A stretch of DNA of 64,000 bases from Teratosphaeria epicoccoides (Eukaryota > Ascomycota > Dothideomycetes > Mycosphaerellales > Teratosphaeriaceae), in NCBI GenBank assembly GCA_021401465.1, contig JADDMT010000008.1:1-64000 (forward strand). The letters run 5' to 3'. The position numbers and the translations under genes were made by a program. Of the stretch, positions 33,201 through 45,771 are shown one piece after another. Each line of letters starts with the position of its first letter. Positions within the stretch are counted from its first letter, which is position 1. The notes beneath the pieces are model-generated. The model did no database searches, had not been told where the DNA came from, and saw nothing but the letters and a program-made list of their open reading frames with translations.

Positions 33201-34300
33201 CCTTAGTCGAGAGAACCCGCTACTAATGAGTTCTTCGACAGGATCATGGTAGTAGTCGATCGATTCACTAAGTTTAGGAAGTTTATCCCTTACTGCGAAG
33301 ACTTCAAGACTAAAGATATCACGCATGTCTTCATCAAATAGGTAGTAGCACTACACGGCATGCTACAGGACCTAGTAACGGATCGAGGATCCGTGTTTAC
33401 CTCTAACTTCTAGAGAGCCCTAATAAGACAATTCTAGGTCAAACATCGACTAAGTACTTCCTTCTACCCTTAGACAGATAGACAGACAGAACGCCTAAAT
33501 CAGACGTTAGAATAGTACCTTCGATCCTATGTTAATAGGGACTAGAACAACTAGGTAGAGTTGTTGCTAATGGCACTACTCGCGTATAATAGTACGCCGG
33601 CAGAGTCAACAGGACTCTCGCTATTTCAGATGGCGTATAGATTAGCTATAGAAGACATTCCGGACGTCTTAGCTAGTAATCCGAACCTAGTAGCACTCGG
33701 ACGAGTAGAACATCTACGCCGACTGCAAACAGAAGCATGACTCGACCTGCAGTTCTATTAGCAGAACATAGCACGGTACGCGAATCGTAAGAGAATTGAG
33801 GGACTAATTCTAAAGGAGGGGGACAAGGTATATCTCCTCCGCTGTTACATCAAATCGGATAAGCCGAGTAAAAAACTAGACGCTGTAAAACTAGGACTAT
33901 TCAGGATCAAGGCCAAGAAGGGACTAGTTAATTTTGAGTTACAGCTACCCGAGCAGATAAGAATACACCCTGTGTTCTATGTCTCTCTGCTAGAACAAGC
34001 AGCGCTAGACGCCGCACTGCAATCAGAACCCTTACTACTCGACCCTAGAGTAGAAGAACTAGAGTACTCTGTCGAGAGGATTATCGACACTCGCTAGCGG
34101 GACAGACAGCGAGAGTACTTAATAAAATGGGAAGGATATAGGAGTACTAAGAACACCTAGGAACCCCTAGAACATCTGCGAAACTGTTAGCAAAAGATAC
34201 GAAGTTTCGAGAAAGGAACGAACCTAGGAAGAAGATCCTAAGCCACGACTAGACTCCTGCGGGACGCTGTCGACCGGCTCGGCTATCACGCCATCCAGGA
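30282..34300 (+). pseudogene. B2 pol (protease, RT, RNase H, integrase, chromodomain)
   Basis: Domains in order. Protease has the DSG motif (LIDSGCTRIF, about 30852-30881). RT has VIYLDDILVYS at about 31890-31922. RNase H has VETDASDVALGACLSQ at about 32334-32381. The integrase zinc finger begins around GHPGVSKMKQI at 32990-33025. The integrase core has VVDRFTKFRKF (33252-33284) and LVTDRGSVFTS (33370-33402). The C-terminal GDKVYLL region is near 33823-33843, and the chromodomain-type segment REYLIKWEGYRSTKNT is near 34110-34160. Frame is phase 0 against gag phase 1. Many TAG codons replace Trp and Gln. Confidence 0.88.
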
Positions 34301-34856
34301 AACCCTAATATGAGGCATTAGCGAAACCCTCTATTACGCTCCATGTCGTAGGACTAAGAGCGAGACCCGCGGAAGGATCTAGGTCAAGAAGAAACCCAGC
34401 CTGCGAGAGAGCTTGTTCCTTAGCCTCCTCCTCCCTAATCTCGCGCTCCTCGAGAGCGCGACTATCTTCGACCTCCTAGTCGACTACGTCTAACTGTTTT
34501 CGAAGACGCATCTCCTTTGCATGCGCCTCTAGCATCTTCTGCGAAGCCTCGGCTAGGACTGCCTTCGCATAATCGAGATTAGTAATTAGTCTTTTCCGCT
34601 AATTGCCTAACTTCTTCTATTCGACCTCTGTCACCTTCGCGTCGCAACTCCGGGAGTTGCTAAAGTGACATTACGAACATTTCCCCGAGGAAATGTGTAC
34701 CTGACAAACGAGCTTTAGCTCTTGACACTAAGTGTAGGACTTCATGCTGTCCTAGCCCTGACGATAGATTCGATTCACGCGGCGTTTACGTTTCTGCGTT
34801 AAAGGGGCGTTAGTATCTAGAATGACACAAGGCAGTAATGTAGAAAGAGAAGACAT
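34225..34856 (-). pseudogene. Family B accessory coiled-coil ORF, antisense to pol (copy B2)
   Basis: Minus-strand counterpart of 25686-26306. ATG at 34854-34856 opens the same basic N-terminus and coiled-coil body. The TGA that ends the B1 copy is GGA here, and the frame closes at a TAG a few codons later. It again lies between pol and the 3' LTR and is opposite in direction to pol. Confidence 0.55.
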
Positions 34857-34935
34857 CACAGCTTAAAAGGAAAAAACAAGAGAAACCCCGCACTAATAAG
34901 GTAGCTTAGGGACGAGCTAGGCTAAGAGGGGATAG

Positions 34936-35424
34936 TGTCATGAGTGTTAGGAGTACTGTCCAGAGTACTATAGGATACAGGATCATGAGGGTCCTAAGTG
35001 CTATAAGTCATAGTACTGTTATAGGAGTACTATGAGTTATAGGCATAGTCATAGAAGAAAGGATCTGTCACGTGAGGATAGATCCCTAGATCTGTAGGGT
35101 TAGTCTACAGATCTATAGGCTTATAAGGAAGAAGGGATCTGTCATAGGATGACAGACCCTTAGATCTGTAGGGTTAGTCTACAGATCTATAGACACGGAT
35201 CTGTCGGGTCTGTTAACAGATCTAACAGAGCTACTCTGTCTCTCTAGTATATAGGGTTAGCTTTAGGACAGGTAGTTAGGAGCTTCGTGCTTAATCTTAA
35301 TTTAATCCTCTCTTGCTTAGAGGAGAGTCAGTTACAAGGTTAACTACTATTGTCGATATTCTTTACAGCTCTACGAGTCTAACACCTAGTCACCTTCCTG
35401 CTATTAGCACCTACCCTTATGACA
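34936..35424 (+). repeat. 3' LTR of B2
   Basis: 489 bp, TGTCATGAG...TTATGACA, followed by the TATAC duplication at 35425-35429. Confidence 0.92.
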
Positions 35425-35429
35425 TATAC

Positions 35430-38400
35430 TTCCTTAACATTAGTTAGCGTAGGCTACTCTTTTATGACTTAGACTTTCTTAGTGTCTATCTTGATTCTAT
35501 TCTATGCTACTACATAGCTAAGGAATTATACTTCCTGCTTGTGAAACTTGCTCTTCTAAGGCTTAACCTTTAACCGGTAATCCTGGAGTTTCTAAAGTAC
35601 CTTACGCACGTAAGTCCTATGTTCTTCGATTGTCCGTAAGTAGACGAGGATGTCGTCTAGGTATATAACCACAAAGACGTTAAGGTACTCTCATAGCACG
35701 TTATTAATAAATGCCTGCTATGTAGCTAGGGCATTTGTTAACCTAAATGGCATAACTATGTACTCGTAGTATCCGAACCTAGTTTAGAACGCGGTCTTCT
35801 ATTCTTCGCCTTCCTTAATTCGAATTCGGTTATACACTCTAGGTATGTCAAACTTCGAGAACTACATTGCTCCTTGTAGGTAGTCCTGCAATTCCGAGAG
35901 CAAAGGAAGCTGATAACTATTCTTTATCGTGATGTTGTTTAATCTACGATAATCTACGCAGAGTCGCTAGTTATCTTCTCCCTTAGGCACAAACAGGATC
36001 AGATATCTAGCCAGGGACTACGACTCGCGGATGAAGCCTTTCCGGAGGTTGTCTTCAAGGTACTTCCGGAGAATCTCTAGTTTCGCTGCTAATAACAGGC
36101 GAACTAATTGCTTCGTTAGTGTCTTGCTAGGGAGTAAGGGTATCCTGTAGTCCTACTCCTAGTGTTCTAGCAGAGCTTCTTAGTCGGGTTCTTCCTTAAA
36201 AAGAGTAGCGAACTCTTTATACTTATTAGGAACTGTGAATTCGACCTTGACTTCTAATTACGTTGCTTTAACCTATAGGACGTGCACTTCCTGTTCTAGA
36301 TCCTTAATAGCGGCTACTATCTCGCTTGAAGTTATAGCACATATTTCGATCTTGCCTAGTGCGTTATGCACTACAGGTAGAGGTATTAATCTTGAGAGTT
36401 CTGGGAACTAGATCCTCTTATTCTTCTAGTCGAGATAGAGGTTAGCGTTTCTTAGCTATAGTAACCCTAGTACTACATCTGAGCCTAGTAACTCCGTGAT
36501 GTCGAACTAGAGCATCTCTTAGTAGCGTCCTATCTGCAGAGGCATCATCTTAGTCTCTTCGTCAACTACTCCTTAGTTGTGCGTAACCGGCTTTCCATTA
36601 ATCGCTTGTAGCGAGAAAGCATTCGTCTTCGCCTGTAGCTTTATCCTAGCTGTCCTGGCGAACTTAGGCGTCATGAAGATTCTAGTACATCCTGAATCTA
36701 TTAAGGCCCTAGCTAGCGTCTCGTCAATGTGTACCTATACTCTAAGGTTGTTCGCGTATCTGGCGCTAATCGCGGCACATCGTTACAGCCCTGTCTAGTC
36801 CGTCCGTAGGTCTAATTCTAGCGGACCTCGTCGTTTCCTAAATAACTGTCTTCACGGACTAGTTTAGGGATCATGCGGTCTCGGCTTCTTCTCTAAGCGT
36901 TACCGTTCTCTAGCCTAAGAGGTCGTTCTCGCCCTTGGCCTCGCTGTTCCTGCGCGTTTCTTGCGTACTCTATCTTTAAGTAGTAGACTCGGAGTCGTAG
37001 CGCTCGTGAAATCTAAATACCTTCGTAGGTCAGGTAGCCTCCCTAGGGTGTAAACTCTACCCTAAACGTTACAATTTCTTAGACGATTTTCTGATGCGCG
37101 TGAGGTTAAGCTACGACTAGTAGTCTCCTTAGGTGTCGTCGCATACAGTCGGCTAGTTCGTCATACTAAAGCTAGTCGACATGTTGTACTCTATTAATCT
37201 ATAGGCAAGCTTAAGCCTACTAGTTCTGTATAATTCGGATAATATCAAGCCTGATGTCATGCGGCGGCATGGCCTATCGCTCTATGCTCTCGTCTTCCTC
37301 GGAATCAGGAATGACAGCTTCGACAATCTCGTAGTTGTCGTCCGAACCTTCTTCTTCTTCTTCTAGCTCCTGTTGCCTTAGGACTATCGTACTAGAAGGT
37401 GTACCCCTTAGCGCACAGATCGACTGCGCCTTGTTTCGGCTAGGGTACTATCCGGAACCATCTTTATCACTTATGTGAATTCGACAATCGTTGTCGTAGC
37501 ATGTAGTCTAAGTAAGTGTAGCATAGTCCGGTTCTTAAGTAGCGGCAGCCTTTTACTTAGGTGCTGTCGTTGTTACGCGAGCCTGCTCTATCCTAGGCAG
37601 CTCTTGTCGTTGCTTCTTAGCAAAACATTCGCAGGCAAAGTGTCCTTTCTTTCTACAGTAGTAGCACTCGAGATTACTCTTGTCAAATAGCTTCTTCAGA
37701 CTATTCTAGGGAGGAGAGCCCTTCCGCGGCTTTCCTCGGGGTCTATTCCTAGGACGCCCCTTAGTCGCATCTAACTCCATAGGTTAGAGACTGTAGTAAT
37801 CGCTTCGCCATTTCGGTGCTAATCGTTAGACCTTATAGTTAGCCTGCGCTAGCTTGCGATTTCTATGTTGTCGTTCTTACTATCGTTCCTAGATGCGATT
37901 ATTGATTCTAATTGCGAGATCGCTCATTTCCTTGAATGTCGTTAGCCGATCTCCTCGGGCAATTTCGTCTTTAACTGTCTCCTTTAGTCCCTAGTAGAAC
38001 TGAGCAGCTAAAGCGTTATCATTCTAGTCGACTTGAGCAGAGAGGGTCTGAAAGTCCGCGTAGTACTTAGTAGCGGAACCCTTCTGCTAGATTCCTAGGA
38101 GAGCTCTCTCGGCCTCTTGTTGCTTATTACTAAGCCTAAACGCTTCGCGTAATGCCTTAAACAAAGACTTGTCTAAGTTGAGAATCTCCCTAGTCGTCGT
38201 CTTCCTAGCTTTAGCGCTGCCGACGTGATCTAGATAATCTGTCAGATAAGGCTAGATAAACTCGAACGCCGGTCCCTTTAGGTAAGAGACAATGTACATC
38301 ATTTGCTTATGATGTGTTGTAAACTGTTCTGTATCCATGTTAAATGCTAACTAGCATTATAGGATAAACATCTTGACCTGAGATCGTTGTCCTATAAACT

Positions 38401-38658
38401 CTGTAGGGCTTCCTATCTTAAAGCCGTTGTTGCCGTGTCTATTCCTGGTAGTTGAACCTGCGACAGATGCTAGAGCCATCTCGCTAAGGTGAATGGATTC
38501 GAGCTACTACGTGATTTAAGGTATAGCGGCAACTTGTTCTCATAGTGTCAGTTGACTGTCGCTAGAACTTGAACTAATAGTTAAAGAACTACTTAACATA
38601 GGCGTATGTCAAGCGCTCGACGAGTCTCCTGATGCTTCCTTAGAAGTAGTGCTCAAAA
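35430..38658 (-). pseudogene. B1 gag and upstream half of pol
   Basis: Minus strand. gag is near the right end (38560 down to about 37300), with the Cys-rich knuckle region at about 37610-37680. Protease is near 36600-36700 and the RT 5' part is from about 36200 to 35430, where B2 cuts it. It aligns with B2 29,000-32,140. Plus-strand frames here (36577-36798 and 37475-37690) are shadows of these genes. Confidence 0.8.
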
Positions 38659-39142
38659 TGTCATAAGGGTAGGTACCGATAGCAGGAAGGTGACTAGGTG
38701 TTAGACTCGTAGAGCTATGAAGAATATCGACAATGGCGGTTAACCTTGTAACTAACTATCCCCTAGGGAAAGGGAATTGAGAATTAAGCACGAAGCTCCT
38801 AACTGCCTGTCCTAAAGCTAGCCCTATATACTAGAGAGACAGAGCAGCTCTGTTAGATCTGTCGACAGACCTAACAGATCCGTGTCTGTAGATCTGTAGA
38901 CTAACCCTATAGATCTAAGGGTCTGTTATCCCGTGACAGATCCCTTCTTCCTTGTAGGCCCATAGATCTGTAGACTAACCCTACAGATCTGGGGATCTGT
39001 CCTCACGTGACAGATCCTTTCTCCTATGACTATGCCCATGACTTATAGTACTCCTATGACAGTACTATGACTTATAGCACTTAGGACCCTCACGATCCTG
39101 TATCCTATAGTACTCCGGACAGTACTCCTGACACCTATGACA
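38659..39142 (-). repeat. LTR of B1 (5' LTR)
   Basis: 484 bp, TGTCATAAGGGTAGG...CCTATGACA on the plus strand, the reverse complement of the B2 LTR with scattered transitions. Confidence 0.88.
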
Positions 39143-39719
39143 CTAGCTACCTAGACGCTAGCTAGCAGAGAGATGTGCATGCAATGAGAGACTTTCGGCT
39201 AGTAGTACTAACTACTAATCCTGCGGCATGACTAATAAGTAGTTATGCACGTAGGTAGAAGACCTGCTTCTAGCTGTAGCAGGCGGCAATTCATGACTTT
39301 CTTAAGGACTTACTAAGCATCTACCTCTTAGCGACATGCCTGCTGTCGAAAAGAAGCTTGCAGCTGTTATCGCTAAACACGAGTTTCCCTTTCTTAAGGT
39401 TAGTAGCCGCGATTCTGACTAATCATACATACATATGCTAACTAGTTGTGTTTCTAGCTCCTAGCCGAGCTTCGTAACAAGATCTACAAAGGAGTCATTA
39501 TGTCGCCTACCCTAATTAGCATTATGTTCAACTATGGCATAGGTTAGCTAAGTAGCTAAGTCGTCAAGTCTACTAGCGCTAGCTAGAAGAACTGCGTGCT
39601 AGGAGCCCTCCTTGCGACGTGCTACCTTCATTAAGCTTACTAGTATAGCATTTGTTATACATGTTATAATCGTTTACGTTTGTTTCTCCTTAATTAGTCC
39701 TAAGTAGAGCTGCTAGCAA

Positions 39720-42700
39720 CGCCACACTTAAGCGATAGCGGCCCTTCCTTACTAGTAGCCGCAATATCGCGCTCCTTAGCTATATTCAGGCAATGTAGCT
39801 TGTGTTTAGTTGCTACCCTAGACTCTTGTTCCTCCTAGTCCGCATTGTATATGAAGTTGTAGGTCTTAAAGTTAGCAGTGTTGTTAATGTACATGTCACA
39901 TTAGCTAGAGGTGTCATATTCGTCTGTTAGCATAACATAGATACTATAGTAGACGCTAGTAAGCCTGTAGATGCGGCGACCTTGCAGAGTACCTTCCTGT
40001 AGGCCGGAACGCATCGCTGTGATTACTGTCATGCTATGAACATCGTCTGCTCTTCCGGCCGGATCTTTCGGCTAGAACAGGTCTACGAACACACCTATGT
40101 AGGTCGGACGTTTATTATGTGCTAGTATTATGTAGTTGTAGCCATCTACTATGACGCGCGATTTCTTGTCTCAGAAGGTTACGACATATAACAGGCGAGT
40201 AGGCAGCCGGCCCTTAAAGGCGACGACTAGGTTAATTTGTCCATTAACGCTAGTAGTCTTGTCCGCAACTAGTAGCACTTCGTACTCCTAGACCTAGAGC
40301 TAGTCGTTACGGCGATTGTCCTAGATTCCTTGCTAGTTCGGGGTACATCTAACGACGTCCGGCTTAGTTACAGATGGATCGTCAGGATCCTTATAATGCA
40401 TCTTCTAGTACTGTATACTAGCATAGAAAGATACATCTAAATCGTCGACCTAATCCGGTCTTCCCTTAATCCTGTCAGGATTAAGACGCATTATATTCGA
40501 CGTCGATGTTATATTAGACGACACCTAGTACTCTCTAACAAACACTGTAGTAGCATGACGGAAGTAAGGCCCTACCTCTAGCCCTATGTATGCTACTACA
40601 TTACTAACTATCCTCTATATGTCTCTACCTAGTAACGATTAGCTAGATCTTAGCCTTCGCTAGCTAAGGAAGGCTTCGACATCCTTCTGCTCTGTCGGTT
40701 AAGGCACTTCGCGCTCCTAAGCCTCTCGACGTTTAGCCTTAGTCTGCTACCAGAACGTTAGGCTAGTATCAAAGAATGTAAGCATAGTAATCTTTCGCTA
40801 GAAGTGCTCCATAATTTGGTCCTCCTATCTGTTCTTCTTGTTAGTCAATTTAAATAGCTTCTTGACATATTTAACATGCTTGTGTTCGAAGTAGCTAGTG
40901 TTAAGGTCTAGCGCGTTGCCGAAGAGCCGTATCATGTCTACGTAGTGTGTAAGGGCATAAAACTTAGGAAAATTGAAGTGCCCTTATAGTTCATACACAT
41001 TGTCTACTATCTTAGGCTCCTCCGCTCGCTCTGTCTGCGCTTTCTTCTTTCTTAGCTCTCCTTTGCTTATGCGGTACTCCCTAAACTCTTCTTTATACTA
41101 GTTACATCAGAATAGGGCGAGGACTATAAACCGGAGCGTTTCGCTATCATGTGAAGGATATTACGCTAACTAAGAGAAGTCTACTATCGCCCGCAAGAAC
41201 CAGATAGCGTCATGTGCCTTAGCCTCTTCTAATAGTAGCATGAAGACTAGGAGCAACTATCGCAGCATACTCTTCTGCTCCTAGCCTGTCTATTAGCTTA
41301 CTACAGACATCTAGCTAAACACCTAGAGGTTCCTAAATGCAGGCACTGCCGCGAAGTAACAGTCGATAATAACATCTAGTTAATAATCTACGATAGTCTT
41401 GCCTTTATTACTCTTTCTTGCTACTTTATGCTAGCCCTCGGCTTATAGGAGTGCTACTCTAGCTCGCTTTAAAGACAGAGGCAGTCGACTCTTAAGCAAA
41501 TCTCGCGTCTAATCTATGACGTACATTAATACGCCCTTAAAGAGTTAGTAGAGCACGTCTACTATTAGCGTCTTGTAGATATTTAGGCTAGGGTGCCTAA
41601 ATGCAAAGTTCGGTAGGTCGTGTACGTAGCTACCCTAGTCCTTCTTCGCCGCTCGCTAGAGCATGATTTGTATTTACGTGTCCTTATATATCCGCTATAG
41701 CGTAACTGCTTCGAGGTCTTCGCGTTTTTCTAGATCGATTATACATATCGTGTAGTAGCGGTTATTCTTCATGCCTGTGATTATCACCTGTTCTTAGTAG
41801 TCGCTCGCGTATACTGCGATATTTAGGAAACATCGCTATGTCTCGCTATCTGCACACAAGACATCGAGGCCCTCGCCTGTAGCGAGCTTAGCAATAGGGT
41901 CGAACATTGTCCTCATGTAGCGATAGTATAGCTCGTCCCTAATGCTTCCTTTCCCGCCTTTAACTACTAGTAGCATCGCTAGGAGCACGCTACCTAGTCG
42001 ATAGTTAGAGTTACGAACCGATCTAGGTAGGTTGCTAATCGTCAAGTATACCGGCTATGCGATTAGGTCACCTTGATAATTAGTAACCTGTGTCTTGTTA
42101 CTAGCAAGAATTAGTGGCATAATTGTCGCTCCGTCTATTCTAAGCTCTTTCTGTTTATCCTACTACTAGTCTGTAGAGGCCATGTCCTAATAGATCCGCC
42201 TAGGCAGGTCATCTAGAGTCTCGAGGTAATAAGGCGCGTACACGAGATCATTCCTGAAACCCTTGTGCCCTATAAGAAAGCGCATAACGTCTTCGACTTT
42301 CTAGTGCCTTAGAGGCACCGTCTTGACACTAGAGGTTGACTGTAGAGATTCTAATTCGATGTTCGTAATACTCTACTTTGCAATGAATAGTAGTTAGTAG
42401 GCACTTACTTCTCGGATCTTGTCCTTAAGCTCTACGCCTAACTGAAAGCTAAGTAGTTCGTGGATCTTCTGCAGCTAGGGATTCTTGAATAACCGATCGA
42501 TAGCGTTGCTCGAAATGCCTTCGTGTAAGAGCTAGTATGCGAATGCTACATCTACATCACTTTAGAAGAAGGCATGGCCCTATTCGTTAAGTTCCTTATC
42601 TGTCTGTTCGTTAGACCTAGTCAAGGTTATTACTAACTTAGTAGGATTGCGGCTCAACGTACACTTTGATTAGCCTGCCCGCTATAAGACTACCTATGCC

Positions 42701-43165
42701 AAAAGGTGTCTACTTGTACGGTTGCTCGTACCTAGTAGATAACAGCCTACTAGCGCGCATATAGATTAAAGCCGAGCTATGCTCGCTCGTGACGCCATGT
42801 AGCCTACCCGTTTAGCTGCCATTCGTGTCTCTATATTGTCTATCTAGAGATGTGGCGTCTCTTGTAAATGCTGCTAGGTCGTCGTAGAGACTAAGCGCGT
42901 CGATGTTACTACTGTTATCGTCGATTGCCCTAGCTGTCGCTACTATCTCTTTCTCTTGCATATAAGCCTCATTAAACACAGGCTTGACGACTATGACTAG
43001 TTCCTTGTTTGCAACATACTACCTATCTACTCCCGTAGCATCGTCGACTAATGCCCCCTCCTTATAGGCAAGGACATCGTCTGCTGATTAAGTTTCGACT
43101 CTGTCGTTCGAGTCTAAGGAGATGTTCAAATCTGACGCGTATTTCTCGTCAGGTCTAAGATCCAT
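39720..43165 (-). pseudogene. Plavaka-type transposase pseudogene
   Basis: Minus-strand frame of about 1,150 codons from ATG 43163-43165, with one frameshift near 42,700 and many TAG stops. Diagnostic Plavaka blocks are present: a segment equivalent to LILASNKTQVTNYQGD...PVYLTISNLPRSVR (about 42,130-42,010), YRLGSVLLAMLLVVKG, the RDELYYRYMRTMFDPIAKLA segment (41950-41890) and DVLHQLFKGVLMYVIDQ (about 41,560-41,510). FEHKHVKYVKKLFK is near 40,890-40,850. Plavaka belongs to a eukaryotic DNA-transposon superfamily abundant in fungi (family knowledge). No terminal inverted repeats of this element could be fixed with confidence. Confidence 0.75.
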
Positions 43166-43979
43166 AGTGCTCTAATTAATGAAGTGCTAAAACTTCGCCG
43201 CTATGTAGGTAGGAACATGCTAGGCATAACTAAACTACTATGACCTTTTAATGCCTTGCTATAGCCTGTGTAGTATAGTATGCGCTATGAAGCTATCGTT
43301 GACGTAGTGTGTTACAAAGGCTATGGCGCTTATAGACGCGTTAATCACCATAAACACCTGACCCCTAGAAAGGTACGCGTGCCGCGCAGGTAGCTAATTG
43401 CCGCTCGGACGGTTTATCCTGTTAGCCGGCTATGCGTGGTTAGGGTTAGTGTTTAGGTTAATGGAAGAATCGAGTGTTATTAGAGTGTAGTAGTAAAGGA
43501 GGGCCTAGAGTAGACGAAAATGGATGTGCTAGGAGTATACTAGCGGCAGTTATATTAGCCAACTTATTCTGTCGATCGCTAGTAGTACAAGCGCTATTTT
43601 GGCTAGGAATCCCGAATTTCGAGTAGTTTCATATATAAATCTAAAGTGTATAGTATTCATATGTATAGAGTCATACCCTCTATTACTAGCGGCTTAGATG
43701 TGTAGCGTAGACGTAGTAGGAGTGCCGCTAGTATACTACTAGCAGTCGTTGTCTGTTAATTATAAGGGTTTAAAACGTGTAGTAGCGATCTATAGGTCGG
43801 ACCTTGACGTAGTAGTAGTAGACGTACTACTAGTATACTACTAGCATTTAGTAGTTGTCAAGTACATTCGAACGGACAAGATGATCAGTGTTATGCATAT
43901 ACTCTATCGGATGAGGTGCTTGTGTAGTCGCTATCTAAAACGATACTACTCGCGTATAACTACTAGCATTACTCTATTA
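43166..43979. other. Non-coding stretch with CTAGTATACTACTAGC repeats
   Basis: No coherent frame. Copies of a short palindromic motif related to GCTAGTATACTACTAGC lie at about 43535-43553, 43729-43748 and 43829-43849. Related copies recur at 45460-45490, 48112-48155 and 48873-48892. They could be subterminal repeats of a DNA transposon lying between 43.5 and 48.9 kb. Confidence 0.5.
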
Positions 43980-45046
43980 CAAGATTACAGTTAAACCCTA
44001 GTCAATCTGTCATCTTACGCTAGCCTGCGTAGCCTGTACGATCCTATGCCTCTCTACTCGCCCTAATTATCGCGCATGGTATTAATGAAGTCGTCACTAG
44101 TCTGCTAATAGTTCATAGTCTACTCTCTAAATTAGCTCTATAGCGTAACCTAGTAAAATCTCATTGCCTCTGTTAATCGCGCTAACTACATTAATCTAGT
44201 GCGACTAACCCTACTACAGGCTTGCCTAGTCGACTACTGTTTTAAGTTGTTATCTAGTATTGTGATAGCGTTAGCAGGTGCAAGAGTTACGCTACTCTTA
44301 ATTTTGTTCACGGTCAATATAAGCAACTAAGGGTCGTCTTAGTAGCCTTTAATAATAGGATTAGTAGTTACGAAGTCCCCTACAATCATAGCCTTATCTT
44401 TCGACCTGTAATCTAGCCCGATGAACCTAGCTATCTTGTTAAATCTGTCTAGGATGTAACCGTTCTCTACTACCTACTAGAGATACTAGTCAAAGTCAGT
44501 ACATGTTAGGCAAGGAAACAGTTGCCTTGCGCGCATAGGCTCGAGTATCCTGTTCCTATATGCGTGTCTTAAGTGCCACAATTATTAGGACCCTAGCGTC
44601 TAGATCATGCCTGCTATAGATAGTGTCGTAGCGGACTAGAAGATAGACAATGCGGCGTCGCATATAAGACAGCTACGGCTATAGCGATAAGGTGCGAAAA
44701 GCGCGGAAGGGTCTGCCGCATCTTTTATCTGAAGTTAGCTAAGAGACTAACGAGTATAAACAACGCGTGTTTCGAGTAATCCTGACATCTGTAATTTAAA
44801 CAGACACGATATAGGCATAGCCTGAACGATGAGTGTGCGTGTTTCCTCGACAAGAACCTCTAAGACCTAGTGTAGCATGATTCACAAACCTAAGGCACTA
44901 TAATAGCAGAGCATAGGCACGATCTAAGTAGGCCTTACACTTCGACACGACAATTACCTACGCCTGTACGCTGCGTTAGAAGAACGGATAGAGCAGCTTA
45001 GCCTACTTGGCCGAATTACGCGGTCGATAGTAGCGAAGGAGCGCAT
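43980..45046 (-). pseudogene. Unrecognised pseudogene with Cys pairs
   Basis: ATG at 45044-45046 opens a minus-strand frame of about 355 codons that stays coherent when TAG is read as mutated Gln or Trp. It has two CxxC pairs (SCLICDAALS and PCLTCTDFDQYL, the last Gln as TAG). The later stretch VENGYILDRFNKIARFIGLD, followed by a YRSKDKAMIVGDFVTTNP segment, is well preserved. I do not recognise the family. It lies head-to-head with the plus-strand pseudogene that starts at 45772. Confidence 0.45.
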
Positions 45047-45059
45047 GTTCTAGGAAACG

Positions 45060-45425
45060 AGCGCCTTCTTTAGTAGTAGCAGGGAATTGCAACTTAAATT
45101 CCTAGCGATAGTAGAGGCGTTGCAGACACGAGTAGGGGAGGTTAGTTTTCGGCATCTACTATACAAGATATCGTCAAACTATTAGTAGCGGACAGTCTAG
45201 AAGTCGACAATTACCTAGGGTTAACACGAAGGTAGTATGGCTGTTATAGTTTAAACGCGGCTCGAAGGCCTTTAGAATAATACGTACAGGATATTCTCTC
45301 GCATGTAGAACGAATCTTACTACTATATACGTAGGATCTACTGCAGAGCAACTACATCCGTTAGGCTGTATCGTATAGGCGGACGTGCTATATAGCACGG
45401 ATGTTTCGTGGTACCTATACTAGCT
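45060..45425 (-). pseudogene. Short unrecognised minus-strand remnant
   Basis: A 74-codon ATG frame (45174-45398, MLYSTSAYTIQPNGCSCS...) continues after stops toward 45060 with protein-like sequence in the same frame. It may be the upstream part of the 43980-45046 pseudogene through a frameshift or intron. No family was recognised. Confidence 0.3.
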
Positions 45426-45771
45426 ATCATTGAAGAATTAATGCTAACTGAGGCTAGTTCTACTAGCGGTATTTTAATAGCATACTGCTAGCAAGCTAAA
45501 AGTACCGCCGGCTAATAGGGAAGCGTAATTTCAGGGGTAGCCAAATTTAGATGACGCTTGCGCATCGCAAGATACTATAAACATCGCGTCCCCTCCTTCT
45601 TCTGCATTAATAGACGCCACGTAGCTACATTAGACAGTAACTCGTAGTATGTGCATATTTACATGCTATAGATATTATCCTTTACTAACCTGCTACTAGA
45701 CCTACATGACTAAGAAGGATATACTACACTCTGTTCTCTGCCGATCCTTTAAGTCGCGTCCTTCTTTAATT

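Larger units (their letters stand above)
28409..35424 (+). mobile_element. Ty3/gypsy family B, complete copy B2
   Basis: 7,016-bp plus-strand chromovirus-type LTR retrotransposon with two 489-bp LTRs and a perfect 5-bp target-site duplication TATAC (28404-28408 and 35425-35429). Order: LTR, gag, protease, RT, RNase H, integrase, chromodomain, antisense accessory ORF, polypurine tract (AAGAGGGGATAG at 34924-34935), LTR. gag and pol are in different frames (pol at -1), the usual frameshift layout. It is inserted in the RT region of B1. All coding parts carry stops, so it is inactive. Confidence 0.93.
25166..39142 (-). mobile_element. Ty3/gypsy family B, copy B1, split by copy B2
   Basis: Minus-strand element with its 3' LTR at 25166-25605 and 5' LTR at 38659-39142. 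It is interrupted at 28404-35429 by element B2. Removing B2 and one TATAC leaves about 6,956 bp, and the B1 sequence across the join matches the homologous stretch of B2 (32120-32160) base by base except for transitions. The flanking pentamers differ (GGAGG at 25161-25165, CTAGC at 39143-39147), so the outer ends have recombined or been rearranged since insertion. Confidence 0.85.

Noticed and set aside
36577..37690. Plus-strand frames inside B1 (36577-36798 and 37475-37690) and similar ones in B3 (55038-55259, 55936-56214)
   Set aside because: These are complementary-strand shadows of protease and gag on the minus strand; they recur in each copy because the copies are homologous.
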